The position numbers and the translations under genes were made by a program. The notes beneath the pieces were generated by a model. That model made no database searches. It had not been told where the DNA came from and worked only from the letters and a program-made list of their open reading frames with translations. A DNA stretch of 64,000 nt from Ichthyophonus hoferi (lineage: Eukaryota; Opisthokonta; Ichthyosporea; Ichthyophonida; Ichthyophonidae), in contig NAOQ01000188.1 in the NCBI GenBank assembly GCA_002751075.1, positions 56,144 through 120,143 on the forward strand. The letters run 5' to 3'. Below, one piece after another: positions 50,230 to 62,879 of this stretch (position 1 is its first letter; every line of letters begins with the position of its first letter).

Positions 50230-52419
50230 GCAGGGAGAAAAAGAGAGAGATGGCAAAGTGATGCATGGATAATGATATGATCATCTCGTATAGAAATATA
50301 CAGACAAGGACAGAAAGAACAATGCAGTAATATTAAAATATTCATATGTATGTGAACAACCAGTCTAAACAGAGAGCAAGCAGTGTGTATAGGACAGACA
50401 TAGGCATATATAGGACCCATACTGTTCCAGGATTCGTCGATCTTCAGCTGTGATGTACACACTCTGGTCATGGATAGTATCAGACCCCTTCTGGAGCTCT
50501 AGCGGCTTCTTCTCCTGCATACCATAGCAATACACGCCAATGCGATTAGTAGTTAGTAGGGTACATGTTCTTTATATAGTCAATTCCAGAGCTCATATAC
50601 ATATATAGGTCTTCCAATATAGGCACGTATTTGTATGTATATGATTAGTCTAGGGAGTACCCACCAATATATATTGTCGGATTGCTGCAGCATCGTGTGA
50701 CCTCCATATATGCCAGGCAGCTCCCACAGGAGTAGCCAATGATAACGGCTCCATTGCACTGTAAAATACCATGTAAGACATTCTGTATGTGATAACCTGG
50801 CTTCTAAGTAAGTTAAAATGTGCAGTTCTTGCAATACCAACCAATCTAAGTAATGAAGCAAATCATTTGCCAAACTATCAGCCTCTTGATTTTTTTAAAA
50901 AGAACAAAATGCAGCGGGCCTGATTGATTACACGATCTATTTATTACGAATACCCAATCGTTTCACTGTCGTAAAATTCTGACATTGCTAGAGATATTGA
51001 GGTAAAAACTACTTGGAATACCGAGCTATATTTTAAATATTGGGTGCCAAAGCATTTGATTTGATGTGTAAGGTCAAGGGTACATGAGATGTATAGTTAT
51101 ATCAGGAGACAAGATAGTATGATGGAGATGTTGTTAGATAGATAGATATACACCTTCCTTATTCTGACAGCACATACACACCATATCTCACCATTCATCA
51201 TAAGGGTTCCAGGCCCGAGTCACATTCTCCTTATCTTTCTCCATGCATGTAATGGTAACAGGGTCTTGGGCTGTATCTCCCACATAAGCCTAAAGAGAAC
51301 ATCATAGAAAGAGGAGAGAGTGTGAATCAGGGAATATCGGAGGGATGGGTATTAGCCGGTAACTAATGGGTAATATCTTGGGGTAAAGGCTTAAATGCTT
51401 CCATATGAGATTAAAACATCAAACAAAGCAATATAGGCATCATATCCAAAATATTAAGAGTTTATTGTATGTGAAGAGGTCACATAATATGACAGCAAGT
51501 ATATTTAAAATGTACACGCAAGAGCCCCAATTTTATTTTAATTCGTCGCCTCTTTTTGAGCCACTTAATAGTATTTTTGACAGAAGAATATACATAATCA
51601 TACGTAACAGATAGTTTTAATAAAATAATGTACGCTATAAAGGTAACCAAGCATACATAGTACACATAGTACATACCATAATATTAATGGCATCGCTCAT
51701 ATCTATATGTAGATTGGTGGTACCCACATCTAACCACTGCCCGTTAGCAACGTATATCTTAGGGCCTAGGTCTGGAGGACACATCATTCTAGTAGAAACA
51801 ATGTGTGTGTGTTAGTGTGTAGGATGGTATGCATACAGGAGGTGGCAGTTGATCAGATATATAAATCTCCCTGCTCCCATACATACCATATAAGGGAAGT
51901 AACTGAATGTAAAAGTAATTGTAATAACAATAGTCGCAATAGTAGTAATAGTAGTAATAGTAATAATAGTATTAGTAAACATAAAAAGTAAAGATTAAAG
52001 TGAAGGGACAAGCGAGAGAGAATAGAGCCATACTCTCTAAGGTGGTGGGCGAGGTTGTAGTGGCCATTGGGCTTGGTATAGTCTGGACAGGGGAGACACT
52101 AGAGAGGAAGGGGTGGGTGAGATAGGGAAATATCTATATGTAGCTATGTAGATCGGGTGAATGATGTGTATACTTAGTATATATATACTAAGTATAGTAT
52201 AGGTATCGTAGAGTACATAAAGTATACCTGCGTTTGAAAATGAATTATATATATATGTACAACTACACATACGGCCAGATTGATGTAAATAATATACTTT
52301 GTCTATAAGTTAGACCAATAGGCCTAAGGTACAGCAGGGGTTCCATTGGATGGTAGAAAGAATACACATAAATCCTAGGAGACAGACAACCACATATATG
52401 GACATATACAGGTACAAAC

Positions 52420-52468
<49 letters not shown>

Positions 52469-55400
52469 ATATTAAAACAATCCTATACAGGTACATATAT
52501 AATATATATTATAACAGTACATATACATGTACAATGTATAACCTACTCCCAAAAAGTCATCAAAGAAATAAGGCAGTGCTTCCTTGAAGTGACGACCGGG
52601 GGGCCAATCCTGTAACGCCATAGGAAATGCATAAATACTTGCTATTGATCACTTGCTGTACGTTTCATTCATTCCTTCCCAGCTAGTATCCATGGCAGTC
52701 ATGCCCTTGCCCATATACATATACATAGATGTACATATGTTCCACCCGTACTATGCTATCTCCCTCTTCCTCTTGTATCCAATGGTGTGATCTACGCTAA
52801 TATAAAACAAATCGGGTTTAGTGTTGTTTACATCTCAATACATAGTCCTCCATATGGCAAGGTATGGTGACAGGTAGAGGGCTAGAGGGCCATCTACACA
52901 CATAGAAATGTAGACGTTAACAGGCACATTATAAATAGGCATCGATTGCTATTGGCCCAGCCATATATATGAGGTAGAGAAATAACAGAGAGAGAGAGGA
53001 GGAGATATAGGGTATATGGTACTTTGAGTTTGAGTGAAACGGGCTGTGTCTCCCATGTAACTTTGCCCTCATTGGTTTGTTTCTTGACTCGCTCCATCTG
53101 CCGTTCTGTCATCCGTGTTAAATTATGGCAATTATATCATTATATTATTATAGAGAATAAAGAAATTATGTTGTACTAATGCGGTGAGAGAAGTGATGGG
53201 ATATACAGAGGGTCATGAAATTGCAAAAAAAAAAAAAATAAAGAAAAAGATGGGGAGAGAGAGGGAGAGAAGGATAACAAGCTTTGTCTACTGGACCTAC
53301 CATATAGGAATGCAGATAGATATATTATATAAGCATAGAACGAGAGAAGAGACCTCTTATTGACTAGTCCTACACCAATAATCATCCCCATCCAATTAAA
53401 TATACACAAATTCTTCTAATATACACGCATATAGACCATATCTATGCATATCGTGCAATCTATAATACCAATACAGATATCCTACAATAATAGCACAAGC
53501 AACATAAAACATAGTAGTATAATAGTATAGTAGTATAGTACTAAAATAGTAAAATCCTTATCCACTATAATACAATAACAACCCATGCATACTCACTAGA
53601 GACGTCCTGAAAGCTAGCCCAGAACTTGGTGCACGACATTTCATAGGGGGCGAGTGAATCGTTGCAATTTATCAGCATCACCCTGTAATAACCCCACCAA
53701 TAATGTCGGGCCTTAGTGTTAATCGTACAACAATTGCTAGTCAAATATCGTCGAGGGGCAGAGAGTAAAAGAGAATAATAATAGTAATAATAGTAATAAT
53801 AGTAATAATAGTAATAATAGTAATAATAATAATAAGCAGAGAAGTGATAGGATAAGGGTAGAATGGGACATTACATTTCCTTGGGAAAATGCTTGCGTAA
53901 TGTTTCCGGCAACCACTTCCGCTTCATCAATTGGTTTACTCCTCCCACTACAACAGGCTATGAACTGTTAGATATCACATGACATTCCACCATACACAAA
54001 CATATAGACACCAAGGTATGGTTGAAAACGATGGAGAGAGAGAAGGTGAGAGACTAAAACACACGGGCAAATGATTATACAGACCACAGAGATAGAACCA
54101 GTCAGACTCGAGAATATGGAGGTACAGAGGGGAAAAATACTCAACACAATGCTTACCAATGATTTTTTTATTCGTTCAGCCATTAAAATCTGGTTGTCGG
54201 GGTGTTTGGGGTCATAGAGGTACACAACACTGTCTTCTCTCGCCTTTAATTCTTCTTTCTCTGTACTCTCTGTTTCATATACAGTTGCAAAAGCCTCACG
54301 CATTTGATCCTATGGGGGAGAATATATGATCGAAGTAAGTATGATAGTATGTATGATAGTATGTATGATAGTCTGTATGATAGTATGTATGGTAGTCTGT
54401 ATGATAGTATGTATGGTAGTCTGTATGATAGTATGTATGATAGTATGTATGATAGTATGTATGGTAGTATGCATGATAATATGTAAGATAGTATGATAGT
54501 ATGTATGTATAATAGTATGCATGATAATATGTATGATAGTATGTATGATAATATGCATGATAGTAGATATACTAGTATGCTAATGTGTAAGATAGTAGGT
54601 ATAGTAATATGTATATATAACAGTATTAAATAATGTTACAGCATCATAACAATTCCCATTGTGACACTAGTAGGATAATAGGCCATAGATATAGTACATG
54701 AATAAGAAAGGTACATATATTATATTATACTATATAGGCTCATTAGTATACAAACATCGATAGATACATGCCTGGTATTGTACATCTAACACGTATGCTA
54801 TACGACGTATTTATAAGAAAGATACAGCTAGAGTGACATAAAGCGGACAAAGGAGGTACACAACACAATACGACCAACCTTAAGTGCGGTTAGGACACGG
54901 GTAGGGATAGAGCCAAGCAGCATAAAATCTATAGGTAGATGCTCTTTCATTCGACGACCACTTGTGAAATCGTCCCCCTGTAGCGTCATATAGCGATATT
55001 CATGCAAGGAAAGGGAACAGCGACCTAGAATCTCATTGGTTAGGCTGTAAACAATCCTTTGTGAGGTGTCTCTGTAACGAGGGAGGAGGAGGGAATGGGG
55101 AGAGGATAGGGTTAGAAAAGACAGATGAATGGAAATGGCTATAGTGATAGATAGTAATAGAAGTGGTGGGGGTAGGGAGGGTGAAGGCAAGACAAATGTA
55201 AAGAGAGAGAAAGTATATGTATGTAGTGCGTAAGGTGTGCAGTGTGTGCAGGGTTTGGGTTGGAGAGGGGCCTATACAAGAAGAATATCCGGATAGGATA
55301 TGGCTAAACTTAAAATAAAATGTAATGATGTGCAAGAAAACAAGGAAAAAAAAAAACGGTATCTTTTAATCTGGAAATGCTATGGCTATTACAGCTACAA

Positions 55401-58400
55401 TTGCATATTTGCGAGTGAATAACTTCATACACCCACACTACTCACATAAATTTAAAAAGAGAAAAGGTATACAGATTCCTTTGCATGTTAGAGATAACAT
55501 AAAAAATAACAGGTCAGTAATCAATGGTGAGAGGAGAGAAAAAGAGTGTATGACAGGAGGTAATGGGATAAGGAGCCTTACATCTTGGCGAGCTTCTCTG
55601 AGGCCTCCTGCATGCACAGACTACACACAGAGAAACAACACCGCCTACAGTTATAGTGACGATTAAAGAGAGAAGTCTGCAGGGGAAAGGAGAGAGGGCC
55701 AGGGAGGATAGGGAGGGTAGGGGGGTCAATTATAGCTCATAGAAATAGAGTCCAATGATTAGTTGAATAAACAATCGCCATCGTCATCCCAGTGATAATA
55801 GGATAATATGATAATAGGAGGCAGTAATAATAATAACATATAAGATATCTCTACCTGACACATGTCACAGATCTCTCTTTCCATGTGACCTGATCGGAGT
55901 GGCTTCCAATATACCTGTCTGCGATACGTCATATAAAGTCAGTGATAATACACTTATCTATTGGCCAATATATTAATTAACTAATTAATTCTATATGGCA
56001 TGTTTACATCGACCTCATAGGTCTCATCTACCTACCATCAACCAATGAATGGCCTAGAAATGGATATCAAGAGGGAAGACAGCCCAATGAGAAGCAGTGA
56101 GAAGGACATGGATTGAACGCTTATCATAGGGGGCCTTTGTACAAAATATAGGGATAGGAATTAATGAAGAGAGGGAATAGGGATAAAAAAGGGTGTGGAA
56201 GTTTGGACAACCATGATTGACCACCCCTCTAGCGTTTGATTAAAAAATTTAAATGCAGAGTATTATTGGTAGAAGAGGTTCACATACCCTACACCACAGA
56301 GGCGCTTGGATTGCTCCTGCAGGTAGAGGATAACCCAATGAGCTTTCCATACTTAACCTTTTAGAGATATATATATATATAGACCTATACCAGACTAATA
56401 CGCATTACAGTCACAGTCTCTACCAGTTATGTTTTGTTTTATGTAATAACAGTTTATTCCTGAAAACCCTGCACCTTTTTATCTGCAGTTTAACAAGACT
56501 AATTATAGAACATTAATACATCGTTATTCATATAAGTGGGGTTTAAGACAATTTGCTAATATTAATTTCTAGATATCATTATAGAATAGTATAAATCACA
56601 GTTTTAAATTATTTTATATGAATTTTCCATGACTAATATTAGTTCACATATTAATACACCCTACCTTTTTTTCCTCCCGATACTACATGTATTTAAACAT
56701 ACAAAATAATATATAATCGTATGTACAGCATGCAACAAAACACATACACCAGAATAACGTTAGATACAAGCGTGTAATTACACGTCCACCCCCCATACCC
56801 TACATAAATGAAAAAATGTATTATAATCATACACCAACATACCACACCTGTATTCACTATAGGTAAGATATATAATACACTCACCACCATGCCTAGTTCT
56901 TCAGCTATCAAGGTCGTGAATGATGGGCCCAGACTGCGAATCAAATAAGAGGCAGTAGGCCTACTGACCCTCCTATGGGGGTCCCATCGAGGGTCACAGG
57001 CAGGGGCCTTGTCGTCTGTCAGGAAGGATACAGCAGATAGCCCCCCTCCTTTGGCCTGGCCTTCTATGGGTTGGTGAGGTCAGGTTTGGCGTGGGACAGA
57101 GTGAGTGTGGTGCAATGTCTAGAGTTATAATTGAGATATACAGGGATTCCATGGGCTGGTTAAAGCTTAAGTGAGGACAATGTAGGACGTAGAGATATAG
57201 TAGGATATAGTAGGATCTAGTAGGGTGTAGCAGGATCTAGTAGAGTATAGTAGGGTATAGTAGGATATAGTAGGGTGTAGTAGAGTATAGTAGGGTATAG
57301 TAGGATATAGCAGAGTATAGCAGAGTATAGTAGGATATAGTAGGATATAGCAGGATCTAGTAGAGTATAGTAGGGTATAGTAGGATATAGTATCTACTTT
57401 TGGGATAAAGTGTCCTAGTATTCTGAAAGCTACAAAGTGAGCCTTTCTTGAGGCGACACCATTTGCACTCCAAGTGAGCAGCGGTCCTGTGTACGTATAT
57501 AGAGATACATATACATATACATAGAGGGAGAGAGGGGAGTTGTGGTGAGTCCTATTAGTAGTAATGGCTATCGATTCCCATTACCTTTCCCGCCCTTCTT
57601 ATCTCTGCATTCCTATGATGTCATTATGATGCTATTCATATGACCCAAACTCTGGGCTTTCAGTGGTTAGCTAAGGGCCAGTCAATAGTATGGTGAATGG
57701 GTAAGATATAGACTTTCCATAAGATATCTATGCCATGAAACTCTGCCAATGGAGTAATACGAAAAGCAATAACCGGATACTCATTGGCCAGCTTTAGTGA
57801 TGGAAAGCAGGTTTGTCTACTGCCCAATCACACTTATTAACGCATAGTCGTACCATAAAGGAGGTTGAATTAAAATAAAAAGACAGGATAGATACGTCAA
57901 TCAAATACAGGAGTTCACTTATTCACCAATAAGAACGTCCTCCATTAAGATACACCAGGCCATATAGGTGGAGTGTAGCAAGAAGGAGAACCAATAGTTA
58001 TAGAGGAAGATAAACCAAATGGCACAGGTAATAATGGTATAGTGGGCCAGCAACAATAAAACCGGTTGATAAGGTCAACAATAGAAATGATAATGATCAT
58101 TGTCAGCGGAAATACACTTACACAGCTGGGGTTCCGTGGCATGGCTTGGTTTGTAAAACCCCATCGTGTCGTTTGGCAGCTGCCGAAGGTGTCAATATAG
58201 GAGGGAGAGGGATACCTCTGAGAGAGAGGGGGAAAGGGGGAGGGGAAGGAGGTGATTTGTATGGAACTCTCGGGGCTGGGCATGGATTACATATATATAT
58301 ATATATAGTATCTAGTATATAGTGCTTATATAGAATGTCCTTCATACTAGCTCTTTACCATCACGACAGATCATGCCCATAGAACTAACCAAGCTTTAAC

Positions 58401-61400
58401 ATCATACTCACTTACAAAACCATATACATATACATATACATATACTTATACCTTTACCTTCTACCCCTACTCCCCTCCTTCATACCCCGCCACATCCATA
58501 GATGGCTAGACACAAACCTATAACAATAACACAGATGAGAATGAAAAAATATAAAGAAATTATCCCATACATACCTATATGCCATATATTCTACACCCTT
58601 TGTGTGTTTGTGAGGGTTGAAGGGGTCCTGGATATAGGGCATATGGAAAAAATAGTCACAGTTGGGAGAGAAGAAGAGGAAGAGAGGGGAGAGAGAGCAT
58701 GAAGAAAGACTTGGTATAAATATAAAATATATAATATGTAGAGGGCGTGAAAGGAGCAGGGAGAATGAACAAAAAAAAAAAGATATAGAGCTAAGAGGGG
58801 AAAGAAAAAAAGGGAGAAAAACGAGAAAGAGAAAGAAAGAGAGAAAGATATAGACAATAGATCAAGAGAAAAAAGAAACAAGCTCTACAAAGCAGTAGGT
58901 CTATACCTCTCCCCCAGGGCATACATGCTTATCCCTTCCTTTCTCCTTCCTTTTGTGGTTACCAATTTTTTTTTTTTTCCTGTTCCAGCCCAACATTTTC
59001 CAGTTATTAGTCTTTGGAATACCTCCAGATACAACTATGCCCCACTCTCTTTCAATAAATAATACGTCGCTAACACTTCACCCTCATCTACCATCATCAC
59101 TATGTTATAGGCCTTCATATTCTTCCCTCTCATACACACATTCCACCTGTGATAGATGTTATATATATACATATATGCATTCTGGTCTAGTCATATTACT
59201 ACTACACATATTATCCTACCCTACCCTATCATATTTTCATTAACATTTAACAGGTTTGCTTTCTGGACTCCTTATTACCCCTTCCACAAATCAATTAAAA
59301 AAGAGTGATTACAGGCAGAGAAAAAAGAAAGAAAAAAAAAAGAAAAGAAAGAAAGAAAGAAAGAGAGAGAGATTATAGACAAAGGACCAATGGGAAGGCA
59401 CACACCGGAGAGAACCTATATCGTCACTACAGCACGGCTCACCCTCACCCACCCCACCTCTCTCTTTCTTGATTTCTACATCAGTCGCTTTACATCGTCC
59501 AATCACTCCCTTCCCGCTAGCTTTCGATTGACTGGTCCTCTTTGTCCCCTGGTGACGGTGATGGTGATCTGTATTATCTTCATCATTACACGCGTCCTCA
59601 TCTGATAACTCCGTTGGTGTTATTGATTTCTTGCTCTGACAAAGAGTCTGGGATTGGTAGCGTGTCATGCGGCCAGTATGTACTTGACCAGTAAGGCAGG
59701 GTGTGTAATTAGCTAGCCAAGCATTCCAGACATCATCATTAGAATTCACTTTAGTCTGTGTGTGTTTAGTGGTTGGTAAATAGGAAATAATTAAATAATT
59801 AATACAGTAGACCTTGGTGTGTGTATTAGTGCCTATACATAAAAAGATTTATGGAGGGCAAGTTATTGGGGAGGGGGGTGAAAATATATTTAAATAAAGA
59901 TAAACCGATCCAATCAAACAAATGATTAAAACAAGTATGGTGTACAGATGCACAGATGTAAGATTGGAGTATAGGGTAGAAGAAATAGACCCAGGCGGGA
60001 GAGAAAACGCGTGAAAATAATGGAGAACAACATACAAAGAGAATAATAAATAATAGGTCATAGTTAACCACACCTAGACTAAGATGTACTACCAACCACC
60101 ACTATATACAATGTTTAATATATATTCAGCACTAATGCACAACAAACAATACACCATGTATAGTATATGACATGTATCGTACATATATAGTATATATATA
60201 TAGCGTAAGTATACACTCACCGGCAGCATGGCCCCTTGGTAGTACAAATCTAAAAAGTCATCCCGAGGAATAACATCAGTATCCAAGACATCTCTGACCT
60301 CACGACCATCATGGAGGAAGCGTACAGCGTGTAGGATCATCTTCTGTTTACGGGTGATGACCCCTACACCAACGTAGTTAGAGTCCTTAAAAATAATGAC
60401 TTTTACTCGATGTCCTATCTTTAAAGCTCTGCCTGTGATTGGTGGAGTATACGGTAAGGCAGGGGGACTAGGGAATCTTACCATGTAGGGGTGCACCAGG
60501 GCACGGCTTGTATATCTCGGTATATATATATATATATATATTGTATATCTCGGTATATATATATATATATCCTTTGATTAACCCCCAAGGTGTATTAGTA
60601 TATGGGTTCATTAATAGTATATAGTATCGTATGGTTTAGTATAATGTAGTTTAGTATAGTCTAGTATAGTATATTATAATACAGTATAGTATAGTATAGT
60701 TGATAGTATAGTAGTATAATTAATAGTACATAGTATAGGGTTGATCTGCGCAATACATAACCAAGACCATATAGACAGTTCAGTTTAATTACTGAGGACG
60801 ATTTAGCTTATACGCATGTATAGTAGGAGATGTACAATTGGTCGAGGGAAGCCACAGTGGGAGCTAAATTGAAAATCTTTGTTGAAGACAGGTTTATCAC
60901 AGAATAAAATAATGGGTAAATTAAAAGAAGAATCAACATTGACGGAGGCAATAACGTAAGCCATAAAAGGAAATATGTGCTAATTGTTATATGAAAAGGA
61001 CTAAAGTGTAGGGTTAAAATAAGGTTAATCTATGTTGATAGGGGGAGATGTGGGTGGAGAGGGGTGAGGATAGATGGCTAGATAGATAGGTAGATTGGTA
61101 TAGATAAAGAGATAAACATATAGATATGCAAATATATATATATATATATATATGAGAGTATGAGACTATATATGTGACTACATACGCCCACATAGCAAGC
61201 ACAGCATACCTTGGTTATCATCCACTGCTGTCAATTGGTTTAATCCATACCATGCTACAGTGTTTTTGGGTCCATCCATGGCTACCTCTGCCATATTGAC
61301 TCTGAAAACATGCACACGGATATTGAAGAGTGAATTAGATAGGCTTTCAAGTGTGAATCGATGACTAAATATAATTTCTCTATATAAGAGGTGTACGGAA

Positions 61401-61777
61401 ATATATATCAACATATACGTATCTCTGGTTCTGATGGTATGTTGAATTAAAACAAGCATGAAGGATAGAGGAAGCATTGAGATGAAAAGGGCAAGAGGCA
61501 GGGAGAGGGCGGACATAATCTTTGTATAAAAGGAAAGAAATAATTGTAACACAGAATACTATGACTGAAAACAAAGGAAGACAGGTAAGACAAAAAGAAC
61601 AAAAAGAGAAAAAAGCATAAAGAAAAAGTACCGTTGAGACTCCAGTACTACGGCCGGGTAATAACAATCGTCCCCCTTCCACAGGCACATGATCTGGTCT
61701 CCCACCTGGGATTTATCCTGGTTAATATACCATGTTCCAAAGTAAACCACACTCTTGTTCTCAGCCATTGTAAACAT
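48854..61777 (-). CDS. KDM3-type JmjC histone demethylase with N-terminal Tudor-like domains, about 920 aa
   Basis: Minus-strand exons: 61777-61632, 61301-61210, 60432-60221, 59755-59406, 58217-58122, 57486-57398, 57063-56885, 56316-56293, 56053-56036, 55914-55855, 55676-55582, 55071-54879, 54309-54157, 53957-53875, 53682-53597, 53105-53023, 52609-52547, 52098-52034, 51788-51677, 51289-51192, 50758-50665, 50514-50417, 49926-49850, 49499-49416, 48964-48854. All junctions fit in phase except 50417/49926. Tudor-like [20 protein letters not shown] and [20 protein letters not shown] lie in residues 1-150. A C-x12-C-x2-C-x7-C cluster sits near 293-317 and the KDM3 zinc finger (ICDMC...CRRCC...CSLC) near 418-443. 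The JmjC domain includes [33 protein letters not shown] and Fe(II) ligands H723/D725 in [11 protein letters not shown], with the third His in [13 protein letters not shown]3 enzymes remove H3K9 methyl groups using 2-oxoglutarate. Confidence 0.9.
50178..50229. repeat. TA and TAGA microsatellite in a KDM3 intron
   Basis: A TA run followed by about ten TAGA units. It creates the [12 protein letters not shown] peptide in minus-strand ORFs, which is not coding. Confidence 0.9.
51919..51978. repeat. AGT/AAT triplet repeat in a KDM3 intron
   Basis: Imperfect AATAGTAGT-type run inside the intron between exons 52098-52034 and 51788-51677. Confidence 0.85.
52421..52469. repeat. TA-CA-TA compound dinucleotide repeat
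   Basis: A TA run, then about ten CA units, then another TA run, inside a KDM3 intron. Confidence 0.9.
53776..53836. repeat. AATAATAGT nonamer repeat
   Basis: At least five near-perfect copies of a 9-bp TAATAATAG unit within a KDM3 intron. Confidence 0.9.
54326..54580. repeat. Minisatellite of TATGATAGTATG/TATGGTAGTCTG units
   Basis: About twenty copies of a 12-bp unit (AGTATGTATGAT and variants). On the minus strand it occupies the 3' end of the intron, ending about 20 bases before the acceptor of the exon that starts at 54309. The plus-strand [14 protein letters not shown] (54304-54486) and its minus counterpart are products of the repeat. Confidence 0.9.
57180..57395. repeat. 10-bp minisatellite TAGTAGGATA
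   Basis: About 21 copies of a 10-bp unit (TAGTAGGATA, with GGGTA, AGAGTA and AGGATC variants). On the coding (minus) strand the array begins within a few bases of the splice donor of the exon ending at 57398, so it forms the first part of that intron. Confidence 0.92.
60515..60735. repeat. (TA)n duplications and TAGTATAGTA-type repeat
   Basis: TTGTATATCTCGGTATATAT occurs twice (about 60,508 and 60,540), and a TAGTATAGTATAG-rich tract follows at 60,620-60,735. Intronic to the KDM3 gene on the minus strand. Confidence 0.8.
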
Positions 61778-62486
61778 AGCTATAACACAGAAATATACCT
61801 CTATAGATACCTACAGGTTTACATTCATATATATCTAAATGCCCATCTGCTTTATAACTTTGCAATTAAATGCATACTTGTATCTGTGTATACGTGTATA
61901 CTTCACCTACTAACCTCTTCACGTACATGTTTGTTAACAATATTTTCCTATTCATACACCAGCCTCCCCCTAAGCCATTTTTTAGCATAAATAAACATAA
62001 AAAATGAACAGTATAATATATTATTTATTTATTTCTAAAATGGTGGAACATACGAATGAGCTCGGAGATACCTTGCAATACTTACAATCAAGTTATTACT
62101 CATTTTGATGTAAGTTGTCAGGAAACTTGTATCCAAGTTCAATATTAATATGCATATATACAACGACTATAAAACCCAGGCGACAATCCTATGATCCCAT
62201 TTTCACTTTGTATATAAACACGAATATATAGGGTAAATCACTATATTTATTATAATAGGTAACGAAGTAATTAAATGATGTGAAACATTGAACGCGAACG
62301 GAGTAAAATATTATAAAATGTTGAGATTTCCCATTGGCTACTGTTAGATCGTGATATATGTCAATATTGCCAAAATAGCCAGTGTTAAAGCAACCAATAC
62401 ATATAGATAGACCCTGTGTCATTCCTACTCTAGTTTATGTATGGTATGCGATCAGATCAAGAGATAAACCAATAGAACTCATTGGT

Positions 62487-62875
62487 ATGTTTTGTATTTC
62501 GAATTTGGAATGTAGCAGAGTGCCCTTATTTGGGCAACACTCGCGCTTAGTTTGTAGCTCAGTTTTAACTAATGATAGCGATGATCAGGTATGCATTTAA
62601 ATGCTTTTGCAACTAACCAGTTATCTTTTCCTAATAAGCAGTCAATACAAAGTAAATTTGAATATGTTTAGGACTGAAAAGCCTCTTGCCCACGTCAAAA
62701 TAGTCCTAAAAGAAAAGAACAGACTACTTATGAATGTAGTGAAGTAGTGAAGTATTAACTATTCCCTGGACACACCTTTCTATTTCCAGTTAATAAAGCA
62801 TAAAAATTAAATGTATACTTTATTATAAATGCTTACAGGTTGAGGCAAGACCTGATTGGACTGTTTACGTTTGAT
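62487..62875 (+). CDS. Possible small two-exon ORF divergent from the KDM3 gene
   Basis: An ATG at 62487 opens MFCISNLECSRVPLFGQHSR and runs to DDQ|GTATGC (62588). A CTTACAG acceptor before 62839 continues in phase as VEARPDWTVYV and a stop. The product would be about 45 residues with no recognised domain. Only splice signals support it, and it may be chance. Confidence 0.15.
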
Positions 62876-62879
62876 TATG

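Noticed and set aside
54304-54558. Repetitive ORFs (YDSM-type on plus, HTII-type on minus)
   Set aside because: Both arise from the 12-bp minisatellite, which has no internal stop in those frames, and lie in an intron of the KDM3 gene.
57945-58283. Alternative frame through the KDM3 exon at 58217-58122 (RYPSP...NPSC)
   Set aside because: Open over the exon but out of phase with the exons on both sides; the [16 protein letters not shown] frame joins correctly.
58591-58881. Minus-strand ORF of 96 codons rich in Phe/Ser/Leu
   Set aside because: Complement of a purine-rich (GAGA/AAAG) tract in an intron; low complexity.
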